A stretch of 64,000 nucleotides of DNA from an uncultured Lachnospira sp. (GCA_934359185.1 CAKRLE010000001.1:186001-250000), one strand, 5' to 3'. Positions 51,030 to 61,439 are shown, counted from the stretch's first letter. Notes: generated by a model from the letters alone, not told the origin. Translations and numbers: made by a program.

Positions 51030-53114
51030 CTACTGGGCATCCTTGATTGAGAAGCTTATTCTTCCCATCTTATCCTTACCCATGCACTTGCACTTAACTC
51101 TGTCACCAAGAGTAAGAACATCCTCAACATGCTCAATTCTCTCATTAGCAACTTTAGAAATGTGAACCATTCCCTCTTTGCCAGGTGCAAATTCAATAAA
51201 TGCTCCAAACTCTTTTATGCTTACAACCTTACCTTCGTAAATCTTGCCTTCCTCAAAATCTTCAACTATCGTCTTGATATATTTCATTGCCTGATCCATA
51301 CCAGCCTGTTCGACTCCGCATATTGATACAAAACCATCATCTGTTATATCAATCTTAACACCACATTCATCAATAATAGCATTGATTGTCTTACCTCTCT
51401 GTCCAACAACCTCACCAATCTTAGCTGGATCAATTGATGTCTGGATAATCTTAGGTGCATACTCGCCAACTGTTTCACGAGGCTTGTCTATAGCCTTCTT
51501 CATACATGTATCCATGATGAATAATCTTGCCTGTCTTGTTCTGGCAATTGCTTCTTCAACGATTGGTCTTGTAAGGCCATGGATTTTAATATCCATCTGG
51601 ATTGCCGTAATACCTTCTGTTGTACCAGTTACCTTAAAATCCATATCTCCAAAGAAATCTTCAAGACCCTGGATATCTGTAAGCACGATATAATCATCAT
51701 CTGTATCACCTGTTACAAGTCCGCATGAGATACCTGCTACCATTCTCTTAATAGGAACACCGGCTGCCATGAGTGACATACAAGATGCACATGTAGAAGC
51801 CATCGATGTTGAACCATTAGACTCAAATGTCTCTGACACAGCACGGATTGCATATGGGAACTCTTCTTCTGAAGGAAGTACTGGAATAAGTGCTTTCTCA
51901 GCAAGCGCTCCATGACCAATCTCTCTACGTCCTGGACCTCTTGATGGCTTAGTCTCACCAACTGAATATGAAGGGAAATTATAGTGGTGGATATATCTCT
52001 TGGCAGTTACATTCTCGTCAAGTCCATCAACCTTCTGAGCCTCTGATAAAGGTGCAAGTGTTACAACATCACAAATCTGTGTCTGTCCTCTTGTAAACAT
52101 AGCAGAGCCATGAACTCTAGGTATAATATCAACTTCTGCTGCAAGTGGACGGATCTGTGTAATCTCACGACCATCAGGTCTCTTGTGATCCTTTAAGATC
52201 ATCTTGCGGACAACCTTCTTCTGATACTGATATACAGCTTCACCAAGAATTGCAAGCCACTCTTCATTATCAGCAAAAGCTTCCTTCATCTTATCTGTAA
52301 TCTCATCAATATTCTTATCACGAGTCTGCTTATCATCAGTAAATACAGCCACTTCCATCTCTTCTGGAGATACGATCTGCTTCATAGCCTCAAACATTTC
52401 TGCTGGAACAGCGCAGCTCTCATATGAATGCTTTTCTTTACCACATTCAGCAACAATCTGGTCAATGAATGCAATAACTGTCTGGTTGATATCATGAGCC
52501 ATATATATAGCTTCAATCATCTTATCTTCTGGGATCTCATTAGCACCAGCCTCAATCATGATAACCTTCTGCTTTGTAGAAGCTACTGTAAGCTGAAGAT
52601 CTCCATCCTGCCACTGTGCCTGTGATGGGTTAATAATAAACTCTCCATCAATAAGACCAATCTGTGTTGTAGCACATGGACCATCAAATGGAATATCTGA
52701 TATGCATGTTGCAATTGACGAACCAATCATAGCAAGCAGCTCTGGACGGCAGTTCTCATCAACAGACATAACCATATTATTGAGTGTAACATCATTACGG
52801 TAATCCTTAGGGAATAATGGTCTCATTGGTCTGTCTATTACTCGTGATGTAAGAATAGCATTCTCAGATGCTTTACCCTCACGCTTATTGAATCCACCAG
52901 GAATCTTTCCTGCTGCATACATCTTCTCTTCATATTCTACGCTTAATGGGAAGAAATCAATTCCCTCTCTTGGCTCCTTTGATGCAGTTGCTGTAGAAAG
53001 AACAACCGTATCACCATAATGCATTAATGCTGCTCCATTAGCCTGTGCACAAACTCTTCCGATATCGACGCGGAGTGTTCTGCCTGCTAATTCCATCTCA
53101 AACTTTTTGAACAT
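51030..53114 (-). CDS. pnp: Polyribonucleotide nucleotidyltransferase (PNPase)
   Basis: Phosphorolytic 3'-5' exoribonuclease. 694 residues in standard order: two RNase PH domains, the second with GPGRREIGHGALAEKALIPVLP (about 396-417) and DDYIVLTDIQGLEDFFGDMDFKVTGT (catalytic Asp region, about 470-495), then a KH domain (IGEVVGQRGKTINAII) and a C-terminal S1 domain (GKIYEGKVVSIKEFGAFIEF). Length is normal. A long stem-loop occupies the leader between rpsO and pnp, a typical place for RNase III/PNPase autocontrol. Confidence 0.98.
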   Translation of the reverse strand: MFKKFEMELAGRTLRVDIGRVCAQANGAALMHYGDTVVLSTATASKEPREGIDFFPLSVEYEEKMYAAGKIPGGFNKREGKASENAILTSRVIDRPMRPLFPKDYRNDVTLNNMVMSVDENCRPELLAMIGSSIATCISDIPFDGPCATTQIGLIDGEFIINPSQAQWQDGDLQLTVASTKQKVIMIEAGANEIPEDKMIEAIYMAHDINQTVIAFIDQIVAECGKEKHSYESCAVPAEMFEAMKQIVSPEEMEVAVFTDDKQTRDKNIDEITDKMKEAFADNEEWLAILGEAVYQYQKKVVRKMILKDHKRPDGREITQIRPLAAEVDIIPRVHGSAMFTRGQTQICDVVTLAPLSEAQKVDGLDENVTAKRYIHHYNFPSYSVGETKPSRGPGRREIGHGALAEKALIPVLPSEEEFPYAIRAVSETFESNGSTSMASTCASCMSLMAAGVPIKRMVAGISCGLVTGDTDDDYIVLTDIQGLEDFFGDMDFKVTGTTEGITAIQMDIKIHGLTRPIVEEAIARTRQARLFIMDTCMKKAIDKPRETVGEYAPKIIQTSIDPAKIGEVVGQRGKTINAIIDECGVKIDITDDGFVSICGVEQAGMDQAMKYIKTIVEDFEEGKIYEGKVVSIKEFGAFIEFAPGKEGMVHISKVANERIEHVEDVLTLGDRVKCKCMGKDKMGRISFSIKDAQ

Positions 53115-53156
53115 TTAATTCTCCTATTCTGCCATATGGCAAGTGTATTTTTGGTT

Positions 53157-53241
53157 ACAGAAGCCCGAAACAACTGAAATAAGCATTTGCCAGTGTATCC
53201 GAAAAATACTCATTTCAGCAGTCTCGGTAAAAAACTTCTGT
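53157..53241 (-). promoter_or_regulatory. Long imperfect stem-loop in the pnp 5' leader
   Basis: ACAGAAG (53157-53163) pairs with CTTCTGT (53235-53241), CCGAAAC with GTCTCGG (53165-53171 with 53221-53227), and CTGAAAT with ATTTCAG (53174-53180 with 53212-53218). These arms stack into one extended hairpin of about 85 bases. It starts about 40 bases before the pnp start and could be processed by RNase III, as known for pnp in enteric bacteria. Confidence 0.7.
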
Positions 53242-53268
53242 AAAAAAGGCGGAGTTATACACTCCGCC
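53242..53268 (-). terminator. Intrinsic terminator after rpsO
   Basis: GGCGGAGT (53248-53255) pairs perfectly with ACTCCGCC (53261-53268); on the minus strand TTTTTTA follows. It lies eight bases past the rpsO stop, so pnp probably depends on readthrough or its own promoter in the leader. Confidence 0.9.
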
Positions 53269-53275
53269 TGTAAAA

Positions 53276-53542
53276 TTACTTTCTGATACCTAAACGAGCG
53301 ATAAGGTTTCTGTATCCCTCAATATCATTCTTCTTTAAATACTCAAGTAAGGCTCTTCTCTTACCAACCATCTTTAAAAGACCTCTTCTTGAATGGTGAT
53401 CCTTCTGATTAACCTTTAAGTGCTCTGTAAGCTCTGCAATTCTCTCTGTAAGAATAGCTACCTGAACTTCTGGAGAACCTGTATCACCAGGCTTTCTGCC
53501 ATACTGAGCAATAATTTCTGATTTCTTTTCCTTTGATATCAT
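53276..53542 (-). CDS. rpsO: 30S ribosomal protein S15
   Basis: 88 residues, complete. Helical S15 signature: [48 protein letters not shown], with HHSRRGL as the 16S rRNA-binding stretch. Preceded by a clear promoter (53629-53657) and a leader of about 80 bases, followed by a terminator and pnp, the usual rpsO-pnp order. Confidence 0.99.
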   Translation of the reverse strand: MISKEKKSEIIAQYGRKPGDTGSPEVQVAILTERIAELTEHLKVNQKDHHSRRGLLKMVGKRRALLEYLKKNDIEGYRNLIARLGIRK

Positions 53543-53622
53543 CTTAATATCCTCCTTAAAATAATCACCTGACGCTAAGATCCAGGTCGGAGTGTCCTGA
53601 GTCTGAACGACGGCTCACATAC
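53543..53622 (-). promoter_or_regulatory. rpsO 5' leader, possible S15 autoregulatory element
   Basis: The leader on the minus strand contains GAGCCGTCGTTCAGACTC and CCTGGATCTTAGCGTCAGG, two small stem-loops (GAG...CTC and CCTG...CAGG) before GGAGG. S15 autoregulates through diverse leader RNAs in many bacteria. I cannot match this one to a named family. Confidence 0.4.
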
Positions 53623-53628
53623 TTTGTT

Positions 53629-53657
53629 AATATATCATAAAGCTGTCAGCAATGCAA
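53629..53657 (-). promoter_or_regulatory. Sigma-A promoter of rpsO
   Basis: Minus-strand TTGCAT (53652-53657), 17-base spacer, TATATT (53629-53634), immediately after the ribF stop. Confidence 0.72.
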
Positions 53658-53662
53658 GCATT

Positions 53663-54586
53663 TTATACCAAAAACATACTTCTGGCAAAGTCCGCATCAC
53701 TCTCCATCTGCTTAGATAACGCATCAATTGAATCAAACTTCATCTCGGGACGGATAAAATGTGACAATTCAACTACAATATGGCATCCATAGCTTGAAGC
53801 ATCGTAATCAAACAGATATGTCTCGACTGAGACACTGTTTTCCTCACTTACAGTAGGCTTTACGCCAATATTAGTAACACCATAATAGCTCTTTCCATCT
53901 ATCTTTGTAACTGATGCATATACTCCCCTGGGTGGAAGCAGCTTGCTTACCGGTGGATACAGGTTCATGGTAGGTATATTCATCTTCTTTCCAAGCTGGT
54001 TTCCCGGACACACAACTCCGCTCACACTGTATGGTCTTCCAAGAAGTACATTTACAGTCTCCATATGTCCAAGCTTTAATTCTTCTCTGACATATGTAGA
54101 CGAAATCTCCCGGTCCTGAAACTTCTCTTTTTCAACAATTATAGTCTCAAAGCCATATTTTTTTCCAGCTTCCTGAAGATACTGCGCATTACCTGCCCTG
54201 TTCTTTCCAAAATGGAAATCCGTTCCCACAACCACAATCTTTGCATTTAATTTGCCAACTATGACATCCTCTACAAAGCTGTCTGGCTCTGTATGTAAAA
54301 ATTCGTCTGTAAATGGATATTCAACCTCAACATCCACTCCCAATGATTCAAAATAAGCTCTTCTCTCATTGTTAGTTGTTATAAAATGCTGGTATTTCTG
54401 TGGACAAATGCTTAAAGGAAGTGTATCAAATGTAAACACACATGATTTAAGCCCTGCCATTTTCGCCTTTTCACATACTAAGGACACCAGCTTTTTGTGT
54501 CCTACATGAATACCATCGAATTTGCCGAGTGTTACAGCACTCTCACCATCAATAGCAAAATCATTAGTTCCATGAATATACTCCAT
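53663..54586 (-). CDS. ribF: Bifunctional riboflavin kinase/FAD synthetase
   Basis: Makes FMN and then FAD, needed by the many flavoproteins of this window. 307 residues: the N-terminal FAD synthetase nucleotidyltransferase domain (AVTLGKFDGIHVGHKKLV, about 15-32; later ISSTYVREEL) and the C-terminal riboflavin kinase domain (GRPYSVSGVVCPGNQLGKKMNIPTMNL, PPRGVYASV). Normal length. ATG 54586 follows GAGGTGG; the start at 54601 would overlap truB. No FMN riboswitch was seen. Last gene before the rpsO promoter. Confidence 0.97.
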   Translation of the reverse strand: MEYIHGTNDFAIDGESAVTLGKFDGIHVGHKKLVSLVCEKAKMAGLKSCVFTFDTLPLSICPQKYQHFITTNNERRAYFESLGVDVEVEYPFTDEFLHTEPDSFVEDVIVGKLNAKIVVVGTDFHFGKNRAGNAQYLQEAGKKYGFETIIVEKEKFQDREISSTYVREELKLGHMETVNVLLGRPYSVSGVVCPGNQLGKKMNIPTMNLYPPVSKLLPPRGVYASVTKIDGKSYYGVTNIGVKPTVSEENSVSVETYLFDYDASSYGCHIVVELSHFIRPEMKFDSIDALSKQMESDADFARSMFLV

Positions 54587-54597
54587 CAAGCACCACC

Positions 54598-55521
54598 TCA
54601 CAGTTTTTTATCTATCATGTCACTATTCGAATAGAATATCTTAATTGGTGTGTAATTCTCCCCATCAAATGAATATATTCCGATAAAATTTCCTGATTCA
54701 TCATAAACTTTGATATTGCCAGGTACAATACCATCAGATGATACAGCACAGTATGCCGGCATGGCATTACCATTGTACAAAAGCTTTGATGATTCATTTT
54801 TAATTATAACAGACTGATAGTCAAACATACTGTCAACAGGAACAACTATGGATGCAGCCTTACCCTTGATTGCAATAGCTGCAATCTGGTTAATTGTATA
54901 GCTCTCATCAATATAAAATCTGCCAGCTCTTGTCCTTATCAGGCTTTCCATACATGCGCCAGTGCCAAGCTTCTTACCAATATCATCGCACAATGTCCTT
55001 ATATATGTCCCCTTGGAACACGTAACAGTCATTGTAACTGATGGGTGATCTGGTGAAAGATTCATGTCATTGATATGAATTGACCTTATAACAACATTCC
55101 GTGATTTCCTTTCAACCTCAATGCCCTGTCTTGCAAGCTCATATAACTTTCTGCCATTAACTTTGACAGCAGAATACATTGGAGGAATCTGTTCATAATC
55201 ACCAACAAATGACGAAACCGCTTCAATAACCTGCATCTCTGTCAATGATACATCTTTTTTTTCTAACACCCTTCCAGTAATATCCTGTGTATCTGTTGTA
55301 GTTCCCAGCAGCATCACAGCCTCATATGTCTTATCTGTATCAGTAAGCATATCACAAAGCTTTGTTCCCTTACCAAGACAAACCGGCAGAACACCGACCG
55401 CATCTGGATCCAGCGTGCCAGTGTGCCCGATTTTTTTCATATGAAGAATGCCTCTTAACTTTGCAACAACATCATGAGATGTATATCCTTTTTCTTTATA
55501 TACGTTAATAATACCATCCAT
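54598..55521 (-). CDS. truB: tRNA pseudouridine-55 synthase
   Basis: Converts U55 of tRNA T-loops to pseudouridine. 307 residues: GHTGTLDPDAVGVLPVCLG (about 33-51) holds the catalytic aspartate; YSAVKVNGRKLYELARQGIEVER and TCSKGTYIRTLCDDIG are both intact. A C-terminal PUA-like part (about 230-307) is present. Four bases after nrnA and 11 before ribF, the usual rbfA-nrnA-truB-ribF run. Confidence 0.97.
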   Translation of the reverse strand: MDGIINVYKEKGYTSHDVVAKLRGILHMKKIGHTGTLDPDAVGVLPVCLGKGTKLCDMLTDTDKTYEAVMLLGTTTDTQDITGRVLEKKDVSLTEMQVIEAVSSFVGDYEQIPPMYSAVKVNGRKLYELARQGIEVERKSRNVVIRSIHINDMNLSPDHPSVTMTVTCSKGTYIRTLCDDIGKKLGTGACMESLIRTRAGRFYIDESYTINQIAAIAIKGKAASIVVPVDSMFDYQSVIIKNESSKLLYNGNAMPAYCAVSSDGIVPGNIKVYDESGNFIGIYSFDGENYTPIKIFYSNSDMIDKKL

Positions 55522-55525
55522 ACTA

Positions 55526-56482
55526 TCAGCTCTCTATCTGTTTAAACTGCTCTTCTATGCGGGCGCTGATTGAATTAACTATCTGATGGACATCACCTCT
55601 GCCAGTAAATCCAGCCGCCCTCACATGTCCGCCGCCACCATATTCCATGGCTATCTTTGCAACATCTATAACTTTCTTTGAACGCATGCTGACCTTGTAC
55701 TCATTGACGTCTGTCTCATATAGAAAAATTGCAACTTCAACACCATCTGTAAGACGGAGCTGTTCAACTATACCACCAAGGTCTCTTCCAGTAATATTAT
55801 AGAATTGCATTATTTCCTTGCTGACTGCTGAAAAAATACATCTGCCATCATAAAACAGGACGCTCTCCAAAAGAGCTCTTCCAAGTATCTGATTCTGTAT
55901 ATATGTCTTAGAATAAAATGTATTATCTATTATACTTGAATAATCTATTCCCTTTTCCATAAGCTCACCGGCTATCGCCATAGTCTGCTTAGAAGTACAG
56001 CTATACTTAAACACACCTGTATCATGGATAATTCCTGTATATATACACTCTGCAACAGCACTGCTTATTTTAGATGCATCAAGAAGTGTGTATAACACCT
56101 CACTCGCTGAGCTTGACTGTGGCTCTATAATACACTCATCTGCAAATCCTGCATTGCTCACATGGTGGTCAATGCAGACTGTCTTTGATGCATTATTAAA
56201 ACATTTCTCAAATGGAAGAATACGGTCTGTTGAACTGCAATCCAGTACAAAAAAGCAGTCATATGTCTTGTCTGCAGGTTCAGACTTAATCTTATCAATA
56301 TTGGTAAGATATGCAAATTCACTGCCTGGCTGCTCAAGGAAAATATCAACATCTACTGATGGCACATTTTCCCTGATATAATTATACAAACCAAGGCAGG
56401 AGCCAAGGCAGTCACCATCAGGTCTTATATGCCCTGTGATTCCAACTGTCCTGACACCACTTAAATAATCATCAATTTTCAT
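55526..56482 (-). CDS. nrnA: DHH/DHHA1 phosphoesterase (NrnA-like oligoribonuclease/pAp phosphatase)
   Basis: Degrades short RNA oligomers and dephosphorylates pAp. 318 residues: HIRPDGDCLGSCLGL (about 19-33), CIDHHVSN (DHH metal motif, about 104-111) and the C-terminal DHHA1 end YGGGGHVRAAGFTGRG (about 279-294). ATG 56482 is used because the frame upstream overlaps rbfA; its first 11 bases overlap the rbfA end. The position between rbfA and truB is standard for Firmicutes. Confidence 0.92.
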   Translation of the reverse strand: MKIDDYLSGVRTVGITGHIRPDGDCLGSCLGLYNYIRENVPSVDVDIFLEQPGSEFAYLTNIDKIKSEPADKTYDCFFVLDCSSTDRILPFEKCFNNASKTVCIDHHVSNAGFADECIIEPQSSSASEVLYTLLDASKISSAVAECIYTGIIHDTGVFKYSCTSKQTMAIAGELMEKGIDYSSIIDNTFYSKTYIQNQILGRALLESVLFYDGRCIFSAVSKEIMQFYNITGRDLGGIVEQLRLTDGVEVAIFLYETDVNEYKVSMRSKKVIDVAKIAMEYGGGGHVRAAGFTGRGDVHQIVNSISARIEEQFKQIES

Positions 56483-56846
56483 GACTCTCATCATCCTTTT
56501 TAGTAACCTCATCTATAAGATGAGACATCTTAACACCATATTCAATTGACTGGTCTAATATGAAATTAATCTCAGGAGTATTACGAAGATTAAGATTTCT
56601 AGCAAGCTGTCTTCTTATGAATCCTTCTGCACTCTTTAATCCTTTGATTGTATCATTAGCTGCTGCCTCATCTCCAAGAACGCTTATATAAGCCTTACAA
56701 GTCTTTAAATCTGGCGCAACCTCAACTGACACAACTGAAGTCATAAGTCCGACTCTTGGGTCTTTTATCTCACTTCTGATTATGTTGCTTAATTCCTTTA
56801 AAACTTCACCATTGATTCTGGTATTCTTAACACTATTTTTACGCAT
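56472..56846 (-). CDS. rbfA: Ribosome-binding factor A
   Basis: Helps mature the 30S subunit and 16S rRNA 5' end. 124 residues, KH-like fold; starts KNSVKNTRINGEVLKELSNIIRSEIKDPRVG (about 3-33), with the DPRVG kink typical of RbfA, and ends with an acidic tail. Follows infB by 14 bases and overlaps nrnA by 11 bases. Confidence 0.96.
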   Translation of the reverse strand: MRKNSVKNTRINGEVLKELSNIIRSEIKDPRVGLMTSVVSVEVAPDLKTCKAYISVLGDEAAANDTIKGLKSAEGFIRRQLARNLNLRNTPEINFILDQSIEYGVKMSHLIDEVTKKDDESHEN

Positions 56847-56860
56847 AACTAACCTCTATC

Positions 56861-59548
56861 CTAACGAGGTACCTCAACCATAATATATGCTTCGAAGGTA
56901 TCCCCTTCCTGAATTTCATTAAAGCCTTCAACAACGATACCACACTCTGTTCCAGCCTTAACCTCTTTAACATCATCCTTAAAGTGCTTCAATGTAGCAA
57001 CAGGTCCTTCAAATATCTGTTTGCCATCTCTTGAAACCCTGAGCTTAGAATCCTTAGTAATTCTACCCTCTGTAACAATACATCCTGCGATATTACCAAT
57101 TCCAGAAGCCTTAAATATCTGTCTTATCTCTGCATGACCGATTACCTGCTCCTCATAGATTGGCTCAAGCATACCCTTAAGGGCTGCCTCAACATCTTCA
57201 ATCGCATTATAGATGACTGTATATAATCTTAAATCAACCTTTTCTCTATCAGCAACTATTCTTGCCTGATTATCCGGCTTTACGTTAAATCCAATAATAA
57301 TCGCATTAGAAGCAGATGCAAGTGTTACGTCTGACTCGTTGATATTACCAACGCCTCCATGGATAACCTTAACAACAACCTCATCATTAGACAGCTTGAC
57401 AAGGCTCTGCTTTACTGCCTCCACTGAACCCTGTACATCAGCCTTGATAATAAGGCAGAGTTCCTTGACATTACCAGCCTGAATCTGCTCAAAGATATCA
57501 TCAAGTGATACTTTATGCTTAGTATCATCAAGCAGCTTCTTCTTTCCTTCACTGATGAATGTCTCTGCAACATTCCTTGCCTCTTTATCTGAATCCATAG
57601 CCATAATGATTTCTCCGGCATTAGGAACATCTGAAAGTCCGAGAATCTCTACAGGTGTGGATGGACCTGCTTCTTTTAATCTTCTTCCCTTATCATCAAC
57701 CATAGCTCTGATTTTACCATGGCTCGCACCTGCTGCCACATTATCGCCGACTCTTAATGTACCCTTCTGTACAAGAATTGTAGCTACAGGACCTCTTCCC
57801 TTATCAAGCTCAGCCTCAATAACGATACCTCTTGCTTTTCTGTTAGGATTAGCTTTAAGCTCATTAACCTCTGCTGTAAGAAGAATCATCTCAAGAAGTT
57901 CATCTATACCTTCTTTAGTATGAGCTGATACTGGTACAAATGTTGTTGAACCGCCCCAGTCTTCTGATATAAGGCCATACTCTGTAAGCTCCTGCTTAAC
58001 CTTTTCAACGTTAGCACTAGGCTTATCAATCTTATTAATTGCAACGATAATCTCTACACCTGCAGCCTTTGCATGGTTGATAGCTTCAATTGTCTGTGGC
58101 ATAACGCCATCATCTGCAGCTACAACAAGAATTGCAATATCCGTTGCCTGTGCACCACGCATTCTCATGGCTGTAAACGCCTCATGTCCAGGTGTGTCCA
58201 GGAATGTGATTGACTGTCCATTAACCTCTACTGTATAAGCACCAATCTTTTGTGTAATACCACCTGACTCTTTAGCTGTAACATGTGTCTCTCTTATTGC
58301 ATCAAGCAGAGATGTTTTACCATGGTCAACGTGACCCATAACACATACTACAGGTGGTCTTGGAACAAGTGAACCTTCTGGCTCTTCATCTTCCTTTAAG
58401 AGCTCTGCAATAACATCGACCTTAACCTCATGTTCACATATGCAGTTAAACTCTAATGCTATCTCCTCTGCTGTATCATAATCAATTTCCTGATTGATAG
58501 TAACAATCTTTCCCTGCATAAAGAGCTTCTTAACAACTACCGATGGCTGTACCTTCATCTTGTCAGCAAGCTCTTTGATTGTAAGAGTATCTGGAAGTAC
58601 AAGCTGCTTGATTGTTTCCTCTTCCTTCTCCTCTTTCTTGACAGGCTTCTTCATCTGGCTGTTAGCGAACTTGATATTCTCCTTATTCTCCACATCTTTC
58701 TTTCTGTCATTCTTGTGGTTATCCTTACCCCAGTCAGCTCTTCTTGAATCTGGCTTAGACTCGAATACAAATTCTTCCTTTACGCCGCCATCTCTTCTAT
58801 CATCTCTTCTGTCGTTACGTCTTGCCTGACCATTGTTATTGCCTGGTCTGTCATTTCTGTAACCACCCTGTCCGTTATTGTTGCTGCCTGGTCTGTCATT
58901 TCTGTTGAAACGGTCATTACGGTCATTATTTCTTGGTCCGTTATTATTATTACCAGATCTGTCATTTCTGTAACCGCCCTGACCATTATTATTGTTATTT
59001 CTGTAGCCATTGTTATCTCTATTGCCGTCCCTGCTGCCATCTCTGTTGCCACGGAAATTGTTATTCTGGTATCTGTCGTTATTTCTATCGCCATTATTGC
59101 GGTCATTGTTTCTGTCATTATTTCTGTCGTTGTTACCACGATAATTATTGTTTCTATCACCGTTATTGTTGTTATTTCTGTTGCCAAAACGGTTATTATT
59201 GTTGTTATCGCGGTTTCTACCGCCAGACTCCTGATTTCTGTTATTCTGGAATCTGTTATTATTGTTATTATCTCTTCCGCCTCTTGAGCTGTTCTGTGGG
59301 AAAAATACCTGTGTAACCTTAGGTTCTTCCTTCTTCTCCTCTGGCTTAGAAGCAGCTTTTGCTGGTTCTGGCTTTGCTTGCGAAGATTTTGCAGGTTCCG
59401 CTTTCTTAGAATACTTATTACGTATTTTGCTTACCTCATCATCGCTAAGTCCGCTCATTGTTTTATATTTCTTGTCCGCAGTATCTAATACATCCGCAAT
59501 GTCTTTTGAAGATATATTTAACTCTTTTGCTAATTCATATACTCTCAT
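56861..59548 (-). CDS. infB: Translation initiation factor IF-2 with Asn/Arg-rich N-terminal domain
   Basis: GTPase that places fMet-tRNA on the ribosome. 895 residues. IF2-N domains at 1-50 and about 315-385; G1 GHVDHGKTS (405-413), then DTPGHE (G3) and NKID (G4), and a full C-terminal half. Between lies an unusual low-complexity stretch (about 89-256) made of Asn, Arg, Asp, Gly and Tyr in repeats of the type [13 protein letters not shown]. Normal IF-2 linkers are Ala/Lys/Glu-rich. No frameshift is seen. It sits in the rimP-nusA-rnpM-ylxQ-infB-rbfA cluster. Confidence 0.97.
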   Translation of the reverse strand: MRVYELAKELNISSKDIADVLDTADKKYKTMSGLSDDEVSKIRNKYSKKAEPAKSSQAKPEPAKAASKPEEKKEEPKVTQVFFPQNSSRGGRDNNNNNRFQNNRNQESGGRNRDNNNNNRFGNRNNNNNGDRNNNYRGNNDRNNDRNNDRNNGDRNNDRYQNNNFRGNRDGSRDGNRDNNGYRNNNNNGQGGYRNDRSGNNNNGPRNNDRNDRFNRNDRPGSNNNGQGGYRNDRPGNNNGQARRNDRRDDRRDGGVKEEFVFESKPDSRRADWGKDNHKNDRKKDVENKENIKFANSQMKKPVKKEEKEEETIKQLVLPDTLTIKELADKMKVQPSVVVKKLFMQGKIVTINQEIDYDTAEEIALEFNCICEHEVKVDVIAELLKEDEEPEGSLVPRPPVVCVMGHVDHGKTSLLDAIRETHVTAKESGGITQKIGAYTVEVNGQSITFLDTPGHEAFTAMRMRGAQATDIAILVVAADDGVMPQTIEAINHAKAAGVEIIVAINKIDKPSANVEKVKQELTEYGLISEDWGGSTTFVPVSAHTKEGIDELLEMILLTAEVNELKANPNRKARGIVIEAELDKGRGPVATILVQKGTLRVGDNVAAGASHGKIRAMVDDKGRRLKEAGPSTPVEILGLSDVPNAGEIIMAMDSDKEARNVAETFISEGKKKLLDDTKHKVSLDDIFEQIQAGNVKELCLIIKADVQGSVEAVKQSLVKLSNDEVVVKVIHGGVGNINESDVTLASASNAIIIGFNVKPDNQARIVADREKVDLRLYTVIYNAIEDVEAALKGMLEPIYEEQVIGHAEIRQIFKASGIGNIAGCIVTEGRITKDSKLRVSRDGKQIFEGPVATLKHFKDDVKEVKAGTECGIVVEGFNEIQEGDTFEAYIMVEVPR

Positions 59549-59584
59549 ATTAATCCTCCATGCCGCAATTATAAAACTGCCACA

Positions 59585-59899
59585 TTAATCTAAACTATTA
59601 TCTAAATGCTTTTGTATCTGGTTACCAAAGCTCTCATCCATAACTGCAAGTGATGCTCTGAATTCTTTTCCTATAGCATGCCCAAGTGTTACCTTATCAC
59701 TATACTCATAATATGGAACACTATAGAAGGTACACATATCTCTAAAATTCTTTTTGGTATTATCCGAGGAATCTCCCGCAACAATAACAACTGACGCTTT
59801 ATGCTGTTTAACAGCCTTCTCTGTTGAAAACTCTCCGCTTGCGACCTTGCCTGCACGCTGTGCAAGCCCTATCATTGATAATGTTTTATCTTGTTTCAA
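59585..59899 (-). CDS. ylxQ: YlxQ-type ribosomal L7Ae-family RNA-binding protein
   Basis: 104 residues of the L7Ae/L30e/S12e fold that binds kink-turns. IGLAQRAGKVASGEFSTEKAVKQHKASVVIVAGDSSDNTKKNF is the family core. The start is TTG (59899) with AAGGAG 11 bases upstream; a later ATG would remove the conserved IGLAQRAGK lead-in. It overlaps the RnpM gene by 14 bases and lies 36 bases before infB, as usual. Confidence 0.9.
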   Translation of the reverse strand: MKQDKTLSMIGLAQRAGKVASGEFSTEKAVKQHKASVVIVAGDSSDNTKKNFRDMCTFYSVPYYEYSDKVTLGHAIGKEFRASLAVMDESFGNQIQKHLDNSLD

Positions 59900-60164
59900 A
59901 TTTCAAAAAACTCCTTTTCAAGTCCTCATATACAGTTTTTTCAACTGGCATCTTAAATGACCTTTCAAGCCCTTTTGATGATATTGCTTTTTCAAGGCAG
60001 TCCGCATTAGGACATATATATGCGCCTCTTCCATTTTTCTTGCCTGTCTCATCAAGCAAAATTCCCTCATCACATTTTAATATGCGCACAAGTGATTTCT
60101 TATCCTTCATCTGTCTGCAGCCTATACACTGTCTCTGAGGTTGTTTCTTTATTATTGTACCCAA
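59886..60164 (-). CDS. rnpM: RnpM/YlxR (DUF448) RNA-binding protein, likely TTG start
   Basis: 92 residues with [19 protein letters not shown] and [17 protein letters not shown], the YlxR signatures (CxGC and GRGAY). In B. subtilis YlxR has been shown to bind RNase P RNA and act as its modulator, hence RnpM. A TTG at 60164 (nine bases after GGGAG) gives the normal N-terminus; the frame extends to 60188 without a better start. Between nusA and ylxQ. Confidence 0.9.
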   Translation of the reverse strand: MGTIIKKQPQRQCIGCRQMKDKKSLVRILKCDEGILLDETGKKNGRGAYICPNADCLEKAISSKGLERSFKMPVEKTVYEDLKRSFLKFETR

Positions 60165-60197
60165 ATTCTTATCACTCCCAGCCTGCAAAAAGTTTAT

Positions 60198-61412
60198 TTA
60201 TTCTTCAACAACATCTGAAGTTTCTTCTGTGAATAATAATTCCTCATCATCAACATCTGACTCTGCTTCCTTAGCGCCATCAGCTTCTACTGCTGACTCG
60301 CTCTTAATATCAATGCTGTATCCTGTAAGCTTTGCTGCAAGACGGACATTCTGTCCTGCTTTACCAATCGCAAGTGATAACTGCTGGTCTGATACAACAA
60401 CTGTTGCTTTCTTTGCATTCTCGTCATCATAAGCTGATATTGATACTGCCTTTGCAGGGCTTAATGCATTGAATATATACTGTGCTGGATTCTCACTCCA
60501 CTCAATTACATCTATCTGCTCATTGCCAAGTTCATTAACAATTGCTCTTACTCTGGCTCCGTTAACACCAACGCACGCTCCGACTGGATCTACATTAGGA
60601 TCTTCTGCCTTAACTGCAATCTTAGTTCTTGAGCCTTCTTCTCTTGCAATACTTACAATCTTAACTATGCCATCTTTTATCTCTGATACTTCTGATTCGA
60701 ATAATCTCTTGACAAGCAATGGTGTCTTTCTTGAAACTCTTATAACAAGTGGTCCAGACTTTTCCTTATCTCCATTAGAGTCTTCCTGCTGCTTATTGCC
60801 ATTTGATACCTCTAATACATAAAGTTTTATTCTGTCACCTCTCTGGAATGTCTCGCCCTTGACACATTCATTCTTCTTAAGTGTTGTCTGTGTCTTACCA
60901 ATATCTACTAAAACATTGCCACGCTCATCAATTCTTTGTACAATACCTGTTATAATCTCATGTTCCTTTGAATGATATTCATTATAAATAGCAGCCTTCT
61001 CTTCTTCTCTTATCTTCTGCACAATTGTACCTTTGGCATTCTTGGCTGCTCTTCTTGAGAACTCTTCTGATTTGATTTCAACCTTTACTGTATCGCCAAT
61101 ATTACATAATGGATCAATCTTTCTTGCATCCGCTAAAAGTATTTCTCTTCCATATGGAATATTTAACTTCTGACTCTTCTTAATATCCTCTGTTGTCTCG
61201 CCAGGTGTAAGTTCATCAACTACAGTTCTTACAGCATATATATGAAAATCTCCTGTTATTCTGTCAAGTGAAACCTCACAGTTATCTACTGTATTAAACT
61301 GCTGCTTGAATTCCTCGCGTAATGATTTCTCAATAGTGTCAAGCATTACCTCTTTACTGATTCCATTTTCTTTCTCTAAAGCATCAAGTGCTGATATTAA
61401 TTCTTTGCTCAT
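60198..61412 (-). CDS. nusA: Transcription termination/antitermination protein NusA
   Basis: 404 residues: NusA N-terminal RNA polymerase-binding domain (1-130), S1 domain ([19 protein letters not shown], about 145-163), KH domains with [21 protein letters not shown] (about 275-295) and the [13 protein letters not shown] loop near 355. Acidic C-terminus of about 45 residues. Normal for Firmicutes. Downstream of rimP by 27 bases. Confidence 0.98.
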   Translation of the reverse strand: MSKELISALDALEKENGISKEVMLDTIEKSLREEFKQQFNTVDNCEVSLDRITGDFHIYAVRTVVDELTPGETTEDIKKSQKLNIPYGREILLADARKIDPLCNIGDTVKVEIKSEEFSRRAAKNAKGTIVQKIREEEKAAIYNEYHSKEHEIITGIVQRIDERGNVLVDIGKTQTTLKKNECVKGETFQRGDRIKLYVLEVSNGNKQQEDSNGDKEKSGPLVIRVSRKTPLLVKRLFESEVSEIKDGIVKIVSIAREEGSRTKIAVKAEDPNVDPVGACVGVNGARVRAIVNELGNEQIDVIEWSENPAQYIFNALSPAKAVSISAYDDENAKKATVVVSDQQLSLAIGKAGQNVRLAAKLTGYSIDIKSESAVEADGAKEAESDVDDEELLFTEETSDVVEE

Positions 61413-61439
61413 TGTATCCTCCTTCGCCTGTTAGCTTAA

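Noticed and set aside
54587..54597. FMN riboswitch before ribF
   Set aside because: Only 11 bases separate ribF from truB.
58780..59316. Direct-repeat-like DNA within infB and the frames read through it, at first sight CRISPR-like
   Set aside because: Repeat units are irregular, have no spacers and encode the Asn/Arg-rich block in frame.
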